A stretch of DNA of 64,000 bases from Corynebacterium spheniscorum (lineage in GTDB: Bacteria > Actinomycetota > Actinomycetes > Mycobacteriales > Mycobacteriaceae). A program made the position numbers and the translations under genes. Every line of letters begins with the position of its first letter. Position 1 is the first letter of the stretch. The stretch covers positions 284,177 to 348,176 of the forward strand of contig NZ_FOPJ01000001.1 of NCBI RefSeq assembly GCF_900113445.1. Reading direction: 5' to 3'. Shown piece by piece: positions 61,822-64,000 of the stretch. The notes below the pieces were generated by a model, which saw only the letters and a list, made by a program, of their open reading frames with translations, made no database searches and was not told the DNA's origin.

Positions 61822-62896
61822 AACAGATCTAGCTCAAAGTGGGCAGGATGCCTCACACCCCATGCTCACTGTCTCTGGGCCTGACGCAGGAAAACCGCGC
61901 GGCGCTGCCGGAACCTTCGTTAGCCTCAAAGCCCGTCGCCGTTACTGGGTGCTTCTGGTTACTCTCATCGTGCTCAGTATCGCCTTCAGTCTGGGACTGA
62001 TCTTTTGGGATAACCCGGCCGAACCTGGATCGCAAGGGTTCCAGCTGATCTTAGAGCGGCGCCTTGGCCGCATCCTTATCTTGCTCATTGTGGCGTTATG
62101 CCACTCCTTTGCAACCGTTGCCTTCCACACGGTGACCAATAACCGGATTCTGACCCCATCAATTATGGGATTTGAATCGCTCTACCGGCTGATCCACACC
62201 GCAACCATCTTCTTCTTTGGACTATCCGGGGTGCTGACCGCGCGGACCGCTACCTCCTTCCTGATCCAGCTGGCGATCATGGTGGTGATGTCCATGCTGC
62301 TCTACGGATGGCTGCTGACCGGGCATCTCAATATACATGCGATGCTGCTGATCGGCATCGTCATCGGTGGTGGCCTGGGGTCTATGACCACCTTTATGCA
62401 GCGGTTGCTCACTCCGAGCGAGTTCGATGTGTTGACCGCTCGTCTCTTCGGGTCGCTGAGTAACGCGGATATTTCTCAAGTTCCCTTTGCAGGCCCCATC
62501 GCGGTGGTTGCAGCCATCTTGCTTTATAGCTTGAGCCGGGGACTTAATGTTTTGAATCTGGGCGCGGACCCCGCCACCAACCTGGGTATTAACCCCAAGA
62601 TTTTGAATATCTCCGTATTAGTCCTGGTGTCGATTCTGATGGGCGTGACGACCTCATTGGTTGGCCCCATGATCTTCTTCGGCTTCTTGGTAGCAACACT
62701 GTCCTACCAACTGGCGGAAACCTATGACCACCGCTACGTGCTGCCGATGGCCTTCCTCACCGGATACACCGTGGTCACCGGGGCATATTTCCTACTCCAC
62801 CACGTCTTCTACGCCCATGGCGTGGTCAACATTGTTATTGAACTTATCGGCGGAGGCCTCTTCCTCCTGATCATCCTGCGAAAGGGACGCCTGTGA
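61814..62896 (+). CDS. Siderophore ABC permease, FatC/CeuC/YclO type
   Basis: 360 residues from GTG 61814, chosen because AAGGAGGA lies 9 nt upstream; an in-frame ATG at 61778 would add 12 residues but lacks a ribosome site. About nine helices, with ILERRLGRILILLIVALCHSFATVAFHTVTNNRILTPSIMGFESLYRLI and TTSLVGPMIFFGFLVATLSYQL. The N-terminus is a longer cytoplasmic segment than usual. Its stop overlaps the ATPase start by 4 bp. Confidence 0.88.
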   Translation: MAKTDLAQSGQDASHPMLTVSGPDAGKPRGAAGTFVSLKARRRYWVLLVTLIVLSIAFSLGLIFWDNPAEPGSQGFQLILERRLGRILILLIVALCHSFATVAFHTVTNNRILTPSIMGFESLYRLIHTATIFFFGLSGVLTARTATSFLIQLAIMVVMSMLLYGWLLTGHLNIHAMLLIGIVIGGGLGSMTTFMQRLLTPSEFDVLTARLFGSLSNADISQVPFAGPIAVVAAILLYSLSRGLNVLNLGADPATNLGINPKILNISVLVLVSILMGVTTSLVGPMIFFGFLVATLSYQLAETYDHRYVLPMAFLTGYTVVTGAYFLLHHVFYAHGVVNIVIELIGGGLFLLIILRKGRL

Positions 62897-63648
62897 TCAC
62901 CCTTAAGAATGTCACCAAAGATTACGGCGAAGGCGTACGCATCGGGCCCGTGGATCTCACGATCCCAGAAGGAGGCATTACCGCCTTAATCGGCCCTAAC
63001 GGTGCCGGAAAATCCACCCTATTGACGATGATTGGGCGGCTCTTAAAGATCGATGAAGGCGAAATCAATGTCGCGGGGCACAACGTCACCACCACAGCAT
63101 CCAAAGACATGGCTCGAATCCTGTCGATTCTGCGGCAGGAAAACCACTTCGTGACCCGATTGACGGTCCGTCAATTAGTAGGCTTCGGCCGATTCCCATA
63201 TAGCGGTGGGCGGCTAACCGAAGAAGATGAAGAGATCATCTCCAAGTACATCGACTATTTGAAGCTGACTGACTTGGAACACCGCTACCTGGATCAGCTC
63301 TCCGGTGGCCAACGCCAGCGCGCCTACGTAGCGATGGTGCTAAGCCAAGAAACTGAGTACGTGCTCCTCGACGAGCCGCTCAATAACCTCGACATTGCAC
63401 ATAGCGTGGACATGATGCGCTTCCTCAAAGACGCAGCAATCGAATTGAATCGCACCATCATCGTGGTGCTGCACGACATTAACTTTGCTGCTCGGTATGC
63501 GGATTATGTGTGTGCGATGAAGAAGGGGAAAGTGGTGGCGTTTGGTACTCCGGGGGAGGTTATTACTGAGGAGGCGTTGACGCCGATTTTTGATACGCCG
63601 ATTGAGGTGTTTGAGGGGCCGCATGGGCGGTTGGCTTGTTATCACTAG
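62893..63648 (+). CDS. Siderophore ABC ATPase, FatE/CeuD/YclP type
   Basis: 251 residues from a GTG overlapping the permease stop. Walker A GPNGAGKST (about residues 35-43), Q-loop ILRQENHFVTR, signature QLSGGQRQRAY, Walker B VLLDEPLNNLD and H-loop VVLHDINFA. It drives ferric-siderophore import with the two permeases. The last 130 bp are noticeably richer in G and T than the rest of the gene, as the sequence nears the rRNA leader. Confidence 0.93.
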   Translation: MITLKNVTKDYGEGVRIGPVDLTIPEGGITALIGPNGAGKSTLLTMIGRLLKIDEGEINVAGHNVTTTASKDMARILSILRQENHFVTRLTVRQLVGFGRFPYSGGRLTEEDEEIISKYIDYLKLTDLEHRYLDQLSGGQRQRAYVAMVLSQETEYVLLDEPLNNLDIAHSVDMMRFLKDAAIELNRTIIVVLHDINFAARYADYVCAMKKGKVVAFGTPGEVITEEALTPIFDTPIEVFEGPHGRLACYH

Positions 63649-64000
63649 GTGGTAGTGAAAACTGGTGTTGTGCTGGGTGTTTGTGTTGTTGGTGGGGTGT
63701 GGGTAATCTATGTCGGGTCGCCAGGGATGCCGGGCCTTCGGGTTGGGTGTTGTGGCGATAAGTTATCTGGTTGCTTGTATGCCTTGATGTTGGCGCGGTT
63801 TGCGTGTTGGTGTTGGGGTGTGTATGGTGACTGGGGCTGCTTGAGCGACTGTGTTTTGTTGGATGGTTGTTCTTGTTGGTCTTGATGTTTGAGAACTCAA
63901 TAGTGTGTTGATGTACTTTTGTTTGTTTTGTGCATGGTGTTTGTGTTTGTGACCGTGTGTGGTTGTGTGCCGGGTGGCCTTGAAGCACTGGCATCCTTTT
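63649..64000 (+). promoter_or_regulatory. Promoter and leader of a ribosomal RNA operon
   Basis: 352 bp of strongly T/G-rich sequence with no gene. TTGCGT (63800) and TATGGT (63823) with a 17-bp spacer form a promoter. TTTGAGAACTCAATAGTGTG at 63888-63907 is the conserved antitermination-type sequence found before 16S rRNA in actinobacteria. The 16S gene should start beyond the window. Open frames on the minus strand here (Thr/His/Gln-rich) are artefacts of the skew. Confidence 0.8.

Noticed and set aside
63563..63994. 143-codon minus-strand open frame (Thr/His/Gln/Pro-rich)
   Set aside because: It arises from T/G skew of the rRNA leader and overlaps the ABC ATPase end; composition is not protein-like.

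Overview
The window is a piece of a Corynebacterium chromosome (Mycobacteriales). The evidence is gene content and order: sigH-rshA-bL37-whiB1/whcE, then the block rhlE, DUF3107, DUF3152 protease, TIGR02569, adnA, adnB, K+ channel, nudC, uvrD2, M48-like hydrolase, DUF2342, Lon-type PDZ protease, PPA1309 and UPF0182. This block keeps the order known from Mycobacterium (Rv3223c to about Rv3192). Further evidence is a tmRNA tag ending DYALAA, LGFP-repeat secreted proteins, frequent GTG starts and GC near 57-58%. I cannot name the species.

Layout. 1-3.5 kb: a possible c-di-AMP riboswitch leading out of the window on the left, ybaK, and a secreted LGFP-repeat protein whose phospholipase A2 domain lies in another frame. 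3.6-5.8 kb: thiol/oxidative stress regulation (SigH, its anti-sigma RshA, WhiB1-like WhcE) plus a 24-residue ribosomal protein bL37. 6.4-32.5 kb: the conserved actinobacterial core with DNA-repair helicases (RhlE, AdnA, AdnB, UvrD2), envelope proteases and membrane proteins. 32.8 kb: initiator tRNA-Met. 33-37.9 kb: a more variable stretch with a second LGFP protein lacking a visible signal peptide, a lipoprotein, membrane proteins, a cupin and a methyltransferase. 38.5-41.6 kb: an iron-chelate-type ABC importer. 41.8-47.5 kb: secreted trypsin-like protease, HisN, a second IMPase-family phosphatase, a CPA2 antiporter and a membrane protein. 47.6-51.5 kb: prfB, ftsE, ftsX, smpB, ssrA (translation termination, division and ribosome rescue). 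51.5-56.7 kb: accessory material (frameshifted FMN reductase, MFS exporter, alpha/beta hydrolase, small HTH protein, DoxX-like protein). 56.7-59.1 kb: a three-gene leftward operon for reactive sulfur (CstR-like repressor, CoA-disulfide reductase-rhodanese fusion, small Cys-rich protein) with a CsoR-family palindrome at its front. 59.3-63.6 kb: a second siderophore ABC importer (binding protein, two permeases, ATPase). The last 350 bp look like the promoter and leader of an rRNA operon whose 16S gene lies beyond the right edge.

Three genes look broken or recoded: the LGFP/PLA2 protein, the start of the 38.5-kb binding lipoprotein, and the FMN reductase beside tmRNA. Intergenic regions carry several unrelated short tandem repeats (periods 11, 13, 14, about 17 and 21 bp), a 16-mer shared between distant sites, and several clear palindromes or stem-loops. 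I did not find a CRISPR array, transposase, integrase or a defence locus. The best candidates for something not yet described are the LGFP/phospholipase frameshift locus, the altered anti-sigma zinc motif, the persulfide operon with its extra Cys-rich gene, and the intergenic repeat families.
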